Origin: Microbacterium sp. SS28
GTDB taxonomy: Bacteria; Actinomycetota; Actinomycetes; Actinomycetales; Microbacteriaceae
NCBI RefSeq assembly: GCF_022761035.1
Contig: NZ_JAKWJP010000003.1
Coordinates: 372,001 to 436,000 of the forward strand
Reading direction: 5' to 3'
DNA length: 64,000 nt
The notes below the pieces were generated by a model. That model made no database searches and was not told the origin of the DNA. It was given only the letters and a program-made list of their open reading frames with translations. Both the position numbers and the translations under genes were made by a program. Shown here piece by piece: positions 38,301 to 45,001 of this stretch; positions within the stretch are counted from its first letter, which is position 1; every line of letters starts with the position of its first letter.

Positions 38301-41300
38301 GTCCGGCCCGACGGGCGGCGGCTCGTTCGCCCTGCCCGCCGGAACGGCGACACTCGCGACGGACTACCCCCTCGTGGCGAACAGCAGCCACCACTACACA
38401 GTGACGGTCCTCGCACAGGTCGAGCTCGCAGACTTCGCCGGCGAGACGATCGATTGCCAGCCCGAGGGATCGCTCGAGGCAGGCGGCTTCCTCAACACCG
38501 CGACCGTGACGGCCGCCGGTGTACCTCTGACCGCTGACGACTGCGCCGAGCCGGCGCTGCCGACGATCACCAAGACGGCCATCGGGGCCCTGCAGGATTC
38601 CGATGACGCGTCGAAGTGGCGGGTGGCATACCTCATCACGGTCACGCCGAACGGCTACGACGACACTTATCGGCTCGACGACTTCCCGGGCTTCCCGGGG
38701 GGCGTCACGGTGGGCGCGGGAACGGCTCAGCGCGTGAACGGCCTGAACCAGCCGCTGGCGGCATTCCCGCTGCTGAACATCCTCGGCAACAACATCCTCC
38801 CGAGCGTCGCGATCTCGGCCGGTGACGTCCACCGGTACCTCGTGACGTGGGAGGTGGATGTCGCGACGTTCCCGTCGACACACGGCGAGTGCGTCCAGGC
38901 GCAGTCGGATGAGGGCTTCTACAACTCGGCGACGATGACGGTGGGCGGGATCCCGCTCTCCGACGACGCGTGCATCCCGGTCGTGCAGGCCGTCTACCCG
39001 ACCCTCGACAAGACGGTGACCTCGGCGGTCCAGGACCCCGAGACCGGAGAATGGACGATCACGTACGACATCGTCGTGAACCTGCCCGGGAACGAGACGG
39101 GGGAGAACTCGGAGTACTCGCTCGAGGACGCGCTGGACTTCGGCGATGACATCGAGGTGACGGATGCTTCGTGGGAGGGCCCCGGCGGCGCCCCCGGCGA
39201 CGCAGGGGACTTCGACGACTCCGACTGGACCGCAGACCTCGCGACCGATCGGCAGATCGAGGACGGGGACACGCACGTGTACACCGTCACCGTCCACGCG
39301 AACGTGCCCCAGGCTGCGATCGACGCGGGCTCGACCAGCTGCGTCGAGGGCGAGGCGGGCGGCTTCCTCAACACCGTCGAACTGACGTCCTTGGGTCAGA
39401 CGATCACGGACGAGGACTGCGCCGAGCCGGCGTTCCCGGAGATCGAGAAGCACGGTCTGCCGGCGGTGCAGGACGAGGAGGATGCCAGCTGGACTGTCAG
39501 CTATGTCGTCAATGTCGACCACGACGGCACGATCCAGGATCCCGCTGTGGGCGCCGGGTACGTGCTGACGGATACTCCGGCGGCGCTGCCCGACGGCGTC
39601 GAGCTCGTGGAGGGGGAGACGTGGCACGCTGAAGCGGACGGCGCCGGGACCCCCGACCCGACCGACGACAGCTGGAGCTACGGCGACCCCGAGTGGGTGA
39701 TCGTCAGCGGCACCGTCGAACAGCCCGGCGAGGGTGCGGACAGCGTACACACCTACCGGATCTGGACGACGGTGCAGGTCACCGATGCGCCCGATCCTGC
39801 GGACGTCGGCGACTGCGCTGATGTGCCCGAGACCGGCATCGTCCTGTTCAACTCCGCGACGATCGACTTCGGCGCCGACCCCGTCACGGATGCCGGCTGC
39901 ACGACAGTGCAGTTCGACGACGTGGGCATCGAGAAGACCGCACTGCTTCCGGACGACCCCGAGACGGGGGAGCCGCTCGAGTCGGTCGACACGGACACCG
40001 AGTTCGACTACATCCTCGAGGTGACGAACTGGAGCACGCGCGCGGCGACGGAGGTGCGCGTCACCGACCCGATCCACGAGCGGCTCGAGATCCTCGGCGT
40101 CACGGTCGGCGGCCACACCATCACGCCGGAGGCCGGATTCTCCGGGAACCTCGTTGACTTCACGATCGACGATGCGCTTGCGCCGGGCGAGGTCGTCGAG
40201 GTGACGGTGCACGTGAGGTTCCTGCCTGCGCCCGTCGGAGAGGTGCCGGAGTTCCCGGCGGAGCAGCCGGAGATTCCAGACCCGCTCGAGCAGATCGACA
40301 ACGAGGCGTGTGTGGTCTCGGCTCTCGACACGGACGACGACGCGAACCACTGCGACGACGAGACGGTGTTCACGCGTGACATCAGCGCCGCGATCTACGC
40401 GACGTGCCTCAGTGACGCGCCGCTCCTCGGCTGGGTGCTGCGCAAGTCGTCGCTCGTGGCGGATCTGCCCGGAACCCTGACCTGGGTCCCCGTGCCGCCG
40501 AGCCCGGATTCGGACCCGTCGGAGGTCGTCATCACCGAGGGTGAGGACGGCGAGCAGGTGGGTGCGGAGTGGAGCGGCGTGATTCCGTGGCCGGGGGCGT
40601 TCTTCACGCCCTCCGGGGTCGCGGTCGACTACCCCGGGTGGCGTCCGCTGACGGCGGCCGACCACGGTCCCAACGGGGGCTTCATCAACCCCGAGGACGG
40701 CCTGGAGTACACGCCGGACGAGGCGATCAACGGTCCGCTGGCCTTCGTGTTCAACGGCCTGATCCTCGACCCGAGCGAGCTGGACTACGCCTGGCGATTC
40801 AACTCGCAGGTTACGCTGAGCGTCAATCCGGAGATGACGTTCGCCGTGGCGTACCCCCCGGCATCGCCCGAGTGCTTCGTCGCACGGCACTCCGACGTGC
40901 AGATCGAGAAGACGGCGAGCGTCGAGAAGACCGACCCAGGCAAGTCCTTCACATACGACCTCGCGGTCGCCAACGTGAGCGACGACTCGGCGGCGGCGGG
41001 GGTCGTCGTGACGGACAAGATCCCGAGCGACATCAAGATCACCGACATCACGTGGGAGGGCGAGGGCGACAGCAACGTCTACCCGAACTGGACCATGTGT
41101 GACGTCACAGGGGAGGATGCCGGCGGCTTCGGTGGTCTGCTCACGTGTGAACTGTTCGGCGAGCTGCAGCCTGCGGGCGCGAACGAGGCACCCTCGAGCG
41201 CGCCGACGATCAGGCTGGCTGCCACCGTGGCTGCGAACTCGACATCAAGCGTGATCACCAACCTCGGCGTCGTGGACTACCACACGTTCGGTGACCCGGA

Positions 41301-41472
41301 CGACACCGGCCGCGACGCAGACGACGCGGTAGTGACGCTCTCGTCGCTGCCCGTCACGGGCGGTGCGCCGATGTGGACGCTCGCGGCGATGGGTCTCCTC
41401 GCGCTCCTGGGCGGCACGCTGGCCCTCGTGGTGATGCGCCGCCGGCGCGGAGAGGCGAAGGCCAAGCTCTGA
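32329..41472 (+). CDS. Giant LPVTG-anchored surface protein 2 with lectin-like head
   Basis: About 3047 residues. ATG 32329 is chosen: GAGGGTGAA precedes it and MSVTWGAS aligns with MSGVLGGQ of giant 1; a TTG at 32275 opens the same frame. Order: n-region with LRHRWYSG; signal helix ending PASA; Pro/Ala/Asp linker; Cys-containing lectin-like domain (about 140-380, FEIDGNLC, GNVYAFTQTVAGHVYAYLGFE), a type found at the start of actinobacterial prealbumin-fold proteins; two SpaA domains with E-boxes TETKAPVGY and TETAAPTGY, typical of isopeptide-forming pilin-like domains; eight K-x-WVDAF repeats (about 581-1436); two more SpaA-like; six DUF11-like repeats; DUF11; Cys-flanked domain; DUF11; LPVTG at 3007-3011; helix; MRRRRGEAKAKL. 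The C-terminal third is paralogous to giant 1. Confidence 0.88.
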   Translation: MSVTWGASDAGRKGIRRSIREARERERSLILRHRWYSGVVASLLAVTLSFAGMAPASAEEVAPAPDTATSETPAASTADDPPAPPAETAADAPADAPAESDSDASTADAAETAPDTGKDAGSTGADQQSLAAPLIAAAVVCGTAWPVGSSPFPNFEIDGNLCVNTVPLLDWENAGSQPVTNDGYSDSTQWTQGAKEDNWAWSGGQTGGNGTAPDKTDIGNVYAFTQTVAGHVYAYLGFERAKNSGSVSYHVELNQKPNQFGPVPNRTVNDLRLTIEQTGSNTISLIGADKWNGSAWVSLGNLSGFVGQVNQAGTTNLSGAALATGEFAEMAIDLTALFGDTGCSGNYGVLNVRSSSSPEDTSSLADWIAPVNLNVPSTCSTLTILKTDMAGTPLAGAEFTIAPNPATGTGSTTGTSDATGKIVFSGNVQPSKTYTITETKAPVGYLLPADVTEDVTFGATAESKTVTFKDPLGEATWLKHDGDGQLLGGATFQLSATGGAAAAAPWASGFPKTVADNGLNDADPVAGQIKVVNLPTGSYSVTETAAPTGYILNASQTRTFTISQASQAPAISTAFVNIPYATVTLTKDWVNAFTGDKADLSISGAASGTATSTAPVDGPVVTVSVAPGAGLSLAEVLGGANTGTYTSVLTCVGAAVSGNTGLAGSIVVPAYPASKAGVQCTFTNTAVERTITVKKTWIDAVAGDKAVLNAGPTASATNPKTSIATQPNLVDNTNVATVTVRVGDTVTLSETLAGNGNVGSYGTSYSCTDQAQTSGTTLSFALKVPNQNVTCTFTNTGQRATVKLQKNWVGAFKDDEAHLAISGAAADSDLSVASGVDGVDDTFSQVTVNVGQKVTLSESIVDADNTGRYTSTWSCDNGTSGSGRSIPEITVAGSVTCTITNTAKTIDVSVGKIWKDAFANDSANLSINGQGGVAIANGSALQTMPNVVVRTVRVGEPVTVVETLGDNTGTYTTTVDCTGVAENVDGRTATFTAPGGDVVCTYTNEAVKHDVTLVKKWVDALQDDKATISLGGTTDESTASAVSPFTDSANAVTRSIREGDTVALSETLNPANAGTYGSVLTCTPGASFTGSNRSHTLTVPTFDVTCTYTNTADTVTVSLTKHWVDAFAADQAGLKIERGAQTMTAGTSTASDVPDKTISAVVRVGDKVVLSEAFDSQNTGAYSTSWVCTGGATPGANALTTAELTVGAGGISCTVTNTAKKITVTVDKQWAGAFVGDDVTVDVNGTTGGSDAGTTNQLDTNVVVKPVRIGEMVSISETPTAGNTGVYDAEWKCGPEGTYVDGAAVPPFKAAVDITCTFQNTARERTVKLQKQWVDAIQGDTATLSIDGGPGVVSTANGQAGSWVDPLKFATASVRIGEVIDLDEVLDAKSGSMYDSSYSCMPGGVVAPGTGTGTGFEITVTSGAGDIVCTFTNSNSRGQITLLKTVVKNDGGTAADTAWTLNATGIVTASGVEGSPAVTDAFVPVGTYELTETGGPAGYLQTGLECAGGIFTAAAAGKPATVTVAAASHVVCTFTNDDVAPKLTLVKKVVTTGGGVSGATDWTLTATGPTAWTSATSGTAAQATTSTQDVKAGAGYALTENGPAGYTAGSWSCDTAGVLAGSTVTLPLAANVTCEITNTAIPASGTHVKTVDSVSQDSNGVWTIVYKIVVTNTSVASTLTYDLDDSLQFGDGVEVQDASWTGPSDAVPVPFDTEWSTILANDVQLTTAAGTHTYWVTAHATVATFPGAQDTWQDCVLQPGEEGTGFLNSALLTIGRVPAEQTACDEPEFPSVVKSAATPTQDPATGNWTIGYTIDVTTTGSAADGDPAVYTVVEDALPVAPANWSLVGGTWHVTSGAGTPALDVNLAPGERQLFAGSIPAGSHYTYTVTGVLDPSAGAGALGDCDEQGGLVNEATVTSGAASDDDDACVEITPPRVSITKTVTDVDHLVGGLWQVVYDIEVKNSTALTANYSLTDDIEFGGDITVLPASSWSGPTGGGSFALPAGTATLATDYPLVANSSHHYTVTVLAQVELADFAGETIDCQPEGSLEAGGFLNTATVTAAGVPLTADDCAEPALPTITKTAIGALQDSDDASKWRVAYLITVTPNGYDDTYRLDDFPGFPGGVTVGAGTAQRVNGLNQPLAAFPLLNILGNNILPSVAISAGDVHRYLVTWEVDVATFPSTHGECVQAQSDEGFYNSATMTVGGIPLSDDACIPVVQAVYPTLDKTVTSAVQDPETGEWTITYDIVVNLPGNETGENSEYSLEDALDFGDDIEVTDASWEGPGGAPGDAGDFDDSDWTADLATDRQIEDGDTHVYTVTVHANVPQAAIDAGSTSCVEGEAGGFLNTVELTSLGQTITDEDCAEPAFPEIEKHGLPAVQDEEDASWTVSYVVNVDHDGTIQDPAVGAGYVLTDTPAALPDGVELVEGETWHAEADGAGTPDPTDDSWSYGDPEWVIVSGTVEQPGEGADSVHTYRIWTTVQVTDAPDPADVGDCADVPETGIVLFNSATIDFGADPVTDAGCTTVQFDDVGIEKTALLPDDPETGEPLESVDTDTEFDYILEVTNWSTRAATEVRVTDPIHERLEILGVTVGGHTITPEAGFSGNLVDFTIDDALAPGEVVEVTVHVRFLPAPVGEVPEFPAEQPEIPDPLEQIDNEACVVSALDTDDDANHCDDETVFTRDISAAIYATCLSDAPLLGWVLRKSSLVADLPGTLTWVPVPPSPDSDPSEVVITEGEDGEQVGAEWSGVIPWPGAFFTPSGVAVDYPGWRPLTAADHGPNGGFINPEDGLEYTPDEAINGPLAFVFNGLILDPSELDYAWRFNSQVTLSVNPEMTFAVAYPPASPECFVARHSDVQIEKTASVEKTDPGKSFTYDLAVANVSDDSAAAGVVVTDKIPSDIKITDITWEGEGDSNVYPNWTMCDVTGEDAGGFGGLLTCELFGELQPAGANEAPSSAPTIRLAATVAANSTSSVITNLGVVDYHTFGDPDDTGRDADDAVVTLSSLPVTGGAPMWTLAAMGLLALLGGTLALVVMRRRRGEAKAKL
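34069..36635 (+). repeat. Eight tandem K-x-WVDAF repeats in giant protein 2
   Basis: Eight consecutive units of about 95-115 residues start with a strand like VTLxKxWVDAFxGDxAxLSIxG, carry VRVGDxVTLSETL and NTGxY, and close with C near the middle and CTFTNTA at the end. Two Cys per unit could form one disulfide each. This unit is absent from giant 1, so it was inserted or expanded after the two genes diverged. Confidence 0.75.
37258..39905 (+). repeat. Six DUF11-like stalk repeats of giant protein 2
   Basis: Six units follow the same pattern as the giant 1 stalk (GxWTIxYxIxVTN, YxLxDxLxFG, GGFLNxAxV). In order and in details such as the odd PGxPxGVTxxxGTAQR unit they parallel units 9-12 of giant 1, which supports duplication of a common ancestor and repeat loss or gain. 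Confidence 0.7.
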
Positions 41473-41477
41473 GAACG

Positions 41478-41514
41478 GGGAGAGCGGGTCGCCCTCCTGA
41501 GAGCCCGCTCTTCC
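41478..41514 (+). terminator. Terminator after giant protein 2
   Basis: GGGAGAGCGGG pairs (one G-T pair) with CCCGCTCTTCC, centred on 41481-41488 and 41504-41511, starting about 6 bp after the stop; CTCACTC follows. Confidence 0.6.
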
Positions 41515-41617
41515 TCACTCGCTCGGCGGTCCAGCCGCACGGGCCGCTTCGAGCGGCGACCGCCGACGGGATCGATGACTCCCGAATGCGGAGATCCCGG
41601 CGCCGAGCAGTGACCAG

Positions 41618-41647
41618 AACCCCTCGGCGAGCCCGCGCCGAGGGGTT
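41618..41647 (+). terminator. Second terminator between giant 2 and the LAVTG gene
   Basis: AACCCCTCGGCG (41618-41629) pairs perfectly with 41636-41647 around a 6-nt loop and is followed by TTCTCGGCGTTTCGG. This looks like a true terminator, probably usable from either side. Confidence 0.7.
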
Positions 41648-41715
41648 TCTCGGCGTTTCGGTAACGATCCCGGGTTGCGGAAGGGGTCGATTCGTGTCGT
41701 GTCCGATCCTCCCGG

Positions 41716-41920
41716 TACTGTTTCCCCCGCGGGCCTCGCGCCCGTGAGTCCGTCGCCACCCGAGCGACGGGTCTGGGGAATTGTGCGGATCTGGGATCCG
41801 CACGCGGTGACCTCGAGTCACCGGCCATCGTGGTGCGCGCCCGTGCACCACTGGGAAGAGACGGCGCACGCCTGTGCGCCGCTGGGAGACGGCGCTGTTC
41901 GCGCCGAGTTTGGGGACGCT
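41716..41920 (+). promoter_or_regulatory. -10 element and multi-hairpin leader of the LAVTG gene
   Basis: A TANNNT -10 (TACTGT, 41716-41721) with a poor -35 precedes a leader of about 190 nt. It contains seven successive short stems: 41730-41744, 41750-41770, 41783-41803 (8 bp), 41805-41823 (7 bp), 41830-41851 (7 bp), 41863-41880 (7 bp) and 41890-41906 (6 bp), all with 4- to 8-nt loops. A CTGGGA/CTGGGGA word recurs between stems (41773, 41791, 41851, 41882). It matches no riboswitch I know; it may be a structured regulatory leader. Confidence 0.45.
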
Positions 41921-43510
41921 GTGCCGACCGTGCGCAAGCGATTTTTCACGGCCATCGCGAGTGTGGCGGCTGCCGCCGCACTCGTCGTCGCACCGCTCGT
42001 GGCCACGAGTGCCTCGGCGACCGAGCCGCTGCTCGGGACCGTCGGGACCATCGAGCCCTCGACCGCGAAGGGCAACGGGACGGACTACTGGGAGGCCCGG
42101 TACGCCGCGTTCGACGTCGAGTGCTTCAAGGATGCGGCCGCTTACGGGACCGTGACCGATGGAAGCAAGACGGTGACGCTGTCGGCTCCGCCGGCAGGCA
42201 AGGTCTGGGTCGTCCTGGTCGTCAAGGCCGCGACGAGCAACAACGTCGTCGAGGACCCCGCCGTGGGCACGCCCTATGCGTCGCCGCGGGCGAACGGCGG
42301 TCCGCAGGCAGCCGTGTCGCACTGGATCGTGTGCGCAGGAGACGCGCCCGAGACGACGCCGACGATCGTCACGCCGATGCTCGAATGGACGCTGCCCGAC
42401 TGCTATACGGCGGGCGCGGTGACCAAGACCAACGACGTCGACTGGTCGTCCCTCGTCGACGAGGTCACCAAGGCGACGACATGGACGGCCACTCCGCGCG
42501 CGGGCGCCGCCTTCGCCGAGGGCTTCGTCCCGGTGTGGGTCGTGCCTAACCTCGAGAAGCTCACCGCATCGTGCGACGAGTCCGAGCATCCGGACCCGAA
42601 GGTGACCACGAAGGTCGTCACCGAGTTCGACTGCGAGAGCGAAATCGCCGAGATCACCACCACCACGACGACGATCTCCTCCCGGTGGGAGGAGTCCCTC
42701 GCTGCCTGGGTCGACGAGGAGCCTGTCGTGACGACAGCCTCCGCGACGCGCGCGCTGACAGCGGGCGAGCTCGCGACCTGCCCGCCCGACACGACCGTCG
42801 AGTACGGCGAGTGGGCCGACGGCGTGTGGGCGTGCGGTGACACGACGGTCATCCAGACGCGCGAGATCACGACGACGGTGTTCGAGTTCGACGAGCAGGG
42901 CCTGCCGACGGGCAAGTCCTCCGTCGCCCTCGAGACGCGCGAGCGCGAACTGACGCAGTCCGAGATCGGCACGTGCCCCCTCGTTCCCGGTGACATCCAG
43001 TCGCAGTGCGTCGGCGACGTCCCCTACCTCGGCTACGACCTGACGCTGCCGGAGGGCTTCGTCGCAGGCGCCGACCCCGTCACGATCACCTTCGTGAACC
43101 CGGACGGCGAGGACTACGTCGTCGAGAACCAGCCGCTTCAAGGCACGCTCCTGTGGCCGGGTGCGTCCGCCGACGAGCCGAAGATGTGGCCGGGCTGGGC
43201 GCTCGTGGACGGTGAGTACGTCGAGACGGACGGCAACTACCGCTGGACCCGCGCCGGAGTCACGATCGTGTTCGAGGTCAACCCGACCTACGAGACGACG
43301 GTGGAGTACCCGCAGGCGACCGCGCTGTGCGCGAGCCCGTCGCTGTTCACCACCGACGTGCCCGAGGACCCGACCGATCCGAGCGCCCCTGAGACGCTCG
43401 CCGTGACCGGTGGCGCGTTCTCGCTGGGAGCCGTCGGACTCGGCGCTCTCGCGCTCGCCGCGGGCGTCACGATCACGGTCATCAGCGCGAAGCGCCGCGC
43501 CAGGGCCTGA
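41921..43510 (+). CDS. LAVTG-anchored surface protein sharing the anchor-proximal domain of the giants
   Basis: 529 residues from GTG 41921, chosen because GGGGA lies 4 bp upstream and the signal peptide (VRKRFFTAIASVAAAAALVV, ending SASAT) then sits at the N-terminus; the frame is open upstream to 41675. A Cys-containing N-terminal region follows, then two internal repeats of about 60 residues, each with an ITTT strand and ending TRxLTxxEL-xTCP / RERELTQSEIGTCP. Next is a Cys-flanked domain (CVGDVPYLGY, LLWPGA, WPGWA, YRWTRAGVTIVFEVNP, VEYPQATALC) matching the giants. LAVTG (493-497), a membrane helix and KRRARA end the protein. LAxTG is the class E sortase signal, unlike the LPVTG of the giants. 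No sortase gene is in the window. Confidence 0.82.
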   Translation: MPTVRKRFFTAIASVAAAAALVVAPLVATSASATEPLLGTVGTIEPSTAKGNGTDYWEARYAAFDVECFKDAAAYGTVTDGSKTVTLSAPPAGKVWVVLVVKAATSNNVVEDPAVGTPYASPRANGGPQAAVSHWIVCAGDAPETTPTIVTPMLEWTLPDCYTAGAVTKTNDVDWSSLVDEVTKATTWTATPRAGAAFAEGFVPVWVVPNLEKLTASCDESEHPDPKVTTKVVTEFDCESEIAEITTTTTTISSRWEESLAAWVDEEPVVTTASATRALTAGELATCPPDTTVEYGEWADGVWACGDTTVIQTREITTTVFEFDEQGLPTGKSSVALETRERELTQSEIGTCPLVPGDIQSQCVGDVPYLGYDLTLPEGFVAGADPVTITFVNPDGEDYVVENQPLQGTLLWPGASADEPKMWPGWALVDGEYVETDGNYRWTRAGVTIVFEVNPTYETTVEYPQATALCASPSLFTTDVPEDPTDPSAPETLAVTGGAFSLGAVGLGALALAAGVTITVISAKRRARA

Positions 43511-43523
43511 CGATCTGCAGTCC

Positions 43524-43561
43524 GAAGGGGGCGGTCACGCGTGAGCGTGGCCGCCCCCTTC
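43524..43561 (+). terminator. Terminator closing the surface-protein island
   Basis: Positions 43524-43540 pair with 43545-43561 (17 bp, one G-T) around GTGA, 13 bp after the stop. The same CACGCGTGAGCGTG core recurs in the hairpin after rpsK. Confidence 0.75.
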
Positions 43562-43570
43562 GGCATGACC

Positions 43571-43612
43571 GGGATGCCGCGGACCGACATGAATGGCGGG
43601 CCGCGGCATCCC
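43571..43612 (+). other. GGATGCC/GGCATCC inverted repeat
   Basis: GGGATGCCGCGG (43571-43582) pairs perfectly with 43601-43612 around an 18-nt loop, directly after the terminator and before the rpsJ promoter. Confidence 0.55.
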
Positions 43613-43658
43613 GTGCCTGTGAAGGCGCCCTGCATAGCCGACCGCGACACGCCCGGGT

Positions 43659-43687
43659 TTGCGACACGCCCGGGCGACCCGTAGACT
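43659..43687 (+). promoter_or_regulatory. S10 operon promoter (rpsJ) with overlapping direct repeats
   Basis: TTGCGA (43659-43664) and TAGACT (43682-43687) are 17 bp apart. Two perfect 14-bp direct repeats, GCGACACGCCCGGG at 43644-43657 and 43661-43674, straddle the -35 with a 17-bp period and could be an operator. Confidence 0.65.
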
Positions 43688-43693
43688 AGGGAA

Positions 43694-44019
43694 GTTCCAC
43701 ATTCCGATGCCCCTTTTGGCGTGCGTCGGATCACTGCCAGGGCAGTGCATAGGCGGCGCGAAAGCGCAGAGACCTAGGCCGCGGGCAGCAGAACAGAACA
43801 TCCTTCCTCGACAAGGTCGGGAACCGGGAGACCGGGATCCGGCCACACGCGTGCGTGCGAGGGGGAGCCGGATGCCGAGGCCTCCGGTTTGACACGAGAA
43901 CAGCGGTGCAGCATCCCGGTGAGAGCCGGAGCAAGTGCCGTGGCGCGCAAGCGTCACCGTGCGTCCAATGCCCCCGGGGAGCCCGGGCCGGTAAGACGCG
44001 GAAAGAGAGTGAGCAGACA
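43694..44019 (+). other. Long rpsJ leader
   Basis: About 325 nt separate the predicted start of transcription from rpsJ. I see no gene in it. It contains several GC-rich inverted segments (for example around CCGGGATCCGG near 43836) and could fold into an autoregulatory leader as in other S10 operons, but no known L4-binding structure was identified. GGAAAGAGAG lies before the rpsJ start. Confidence 0.45.
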
Positions 44020-44328
44020 ATGGCGGGACAGAAGATCCGCATTCGCCTGAAGTCGTACGACCACGCCGGCCTCGACAGCTCGGCGCGCAAGATCGTCGAC
44101 ACCGTGACCCGTGCCGGTGCGACCGTCGTCGGCCCCGTGCCCCTTCCGACCGAGAAGAACGTCGTGTGCGTCATCCGGTCGCCCCACAAGTACAAGGACA
44201 GCCGCGAGCACTTCGAGATGCGCACCCACAAGCGCCTCATCGACATCATCGACCCGACGCCCAAGGCCGTCGACTCGCTGATGCGTCTCGACCTGCCGGC
44301 CGATGTCAACATCGAGATCAAGCTCTGA
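44020..44328 (+). CDS. rpsJ: 30S ribosomal protein S10
   Basis: The 102-residue uS10 begins [20 protein letters not shown] and contains the [20 protein letters not shown] loop region, typical of actinobacterial S10. It sits in the 30S head and, as NusE, also takes part in antitermination. ATG 44020 gives the standard length. First gene of the S10 operon; rplC starts 8 bp after its stop. Confidence 0.98.
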   Translation: MAGQKIRIRLKSYDHAGLDSSARKIVDTVTRAGATVVGPVPLPTEKNVVCVIRSPHKYKDSREHFEMRTHKRLIDIIDPTPKAVDSLMRLDLPADVNIEIKL

Positions 44329-44336
44329 GGTCCGAC

Positions 44337-44996
44337 ATGGCTGACATCAACAACAAGGTTTCGAAGGGCCTGCTGGGCACCAAGCTCGGCATGACCCAGG
44401 TCTGGAACGAGAACGGCAAGCTCGTTCCCGTCACCGTCATCGAGATTGCCCCGAACGTGGTCACCCAGGTTCGCACGCCCGAGAAGGACGGCTACAAGGC
44501 CGTCCAGATCGCGTACGGCAAGATCGACCCCCGCAAGGTCAACCAGCCGCTGACGGCCCACTTCGAGGCTGCCGGCGTGACCCCCCGCCGCCACCTCACC
44601 GAGGTCCGCACCGCTGACGCCGCCGACTACTCGCTCGGCCAGGAGCTCACGGTCGACGCCACGTTCGAGGCGGGCCAGCTCGTCGACGTCGTCGGCACGA
44701 GCAAGGGCAAGGGCTTCGCGGGTGTCATGAAGCGTCACAACTTCAAGGGTGTCTCCGCTTCGCACGGTGCGCACCGCAACCACCGCAAGCCCGGCTCGAT
44801 CGGCGCTTCGTCGACGCCCAGCCGCGTCTTCAAGGGCATGCGCATGGCCGGCCGTATGGGTGGCGAGCGCGTGACCGTCCTCAACCTCACGGTGCACGCC
44901 GTCGACGCCGAGAAGGGTCTGCTGCTCGTCAAGGGCGCCGTCCCCGGCGCGCGCGGCCGCATCGTCTACGTCCGCAACGCAGTGAAGGGTGCCTGA
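44337..44996 (+). CDS. rplC: 50S ribosomal protein L3
   Basis: The 219-residue uL3 protein, whose loop reaches toward the peptidyl transferase centre. It carries [19 protein letters not shown] at the N-terminus and the conserved [19 protein letters not shown] and [15 protein letters not shown] segments. ATG 44337 gives [10 protein letters not shown]; the frame is open upstream but overlaps rpsJ. Five bp separate it from rplD. Confidence 0.98.
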   Translation: MADINNKVSKGLLGTKLGMTQVWNENGKLVPVTVIEIAPNVVTQVRTPEKDGYKAVQIAYGKIDPRKVNQPLTAHFEAAGVTPRRHLTEVRTADAADYSLGQELTVDATFEAGQLVDVVGTSKGKGFAGVMKRHNFKGVSASHGAHRNHRKPGSIGASSTPSRVFKGMRMAGRMGGERVTVLNLTVHAVDAEKGLLLVKGAVPGARGRIVYVRNAVKGA

Positions 44997-45001
44997 TATC
45001 C

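Noticed and set aside
25221..40000. CRISPR-like or short regularly spaced repeats within the giant genes
   Set aside because: The repetition is at the protein-domain level with diverged DNA; spacing and length do not fit CRISPR.
41716..41920. Assignment of the multi-hairpin leader to a known riboswitch such as the cyclic di-AMP (ydaO) class
   Set aside because: The conserved single-stranded words of those classes are not seen; only a generic structured leader can be claimed.
20391..43693. Integrated mobile element or prophage
   Set aside because: No integrase, transposase, tRNA attachment site or flanking direct repeats were found, and codon use equals that of the neighbours.
43889..43894. 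Perfect TTGACA in the rpsJ leader
   Set aside because: No TANNNT -10 stands 16-19 bp downstream, so the 43659/43682 pair is a better promoter.
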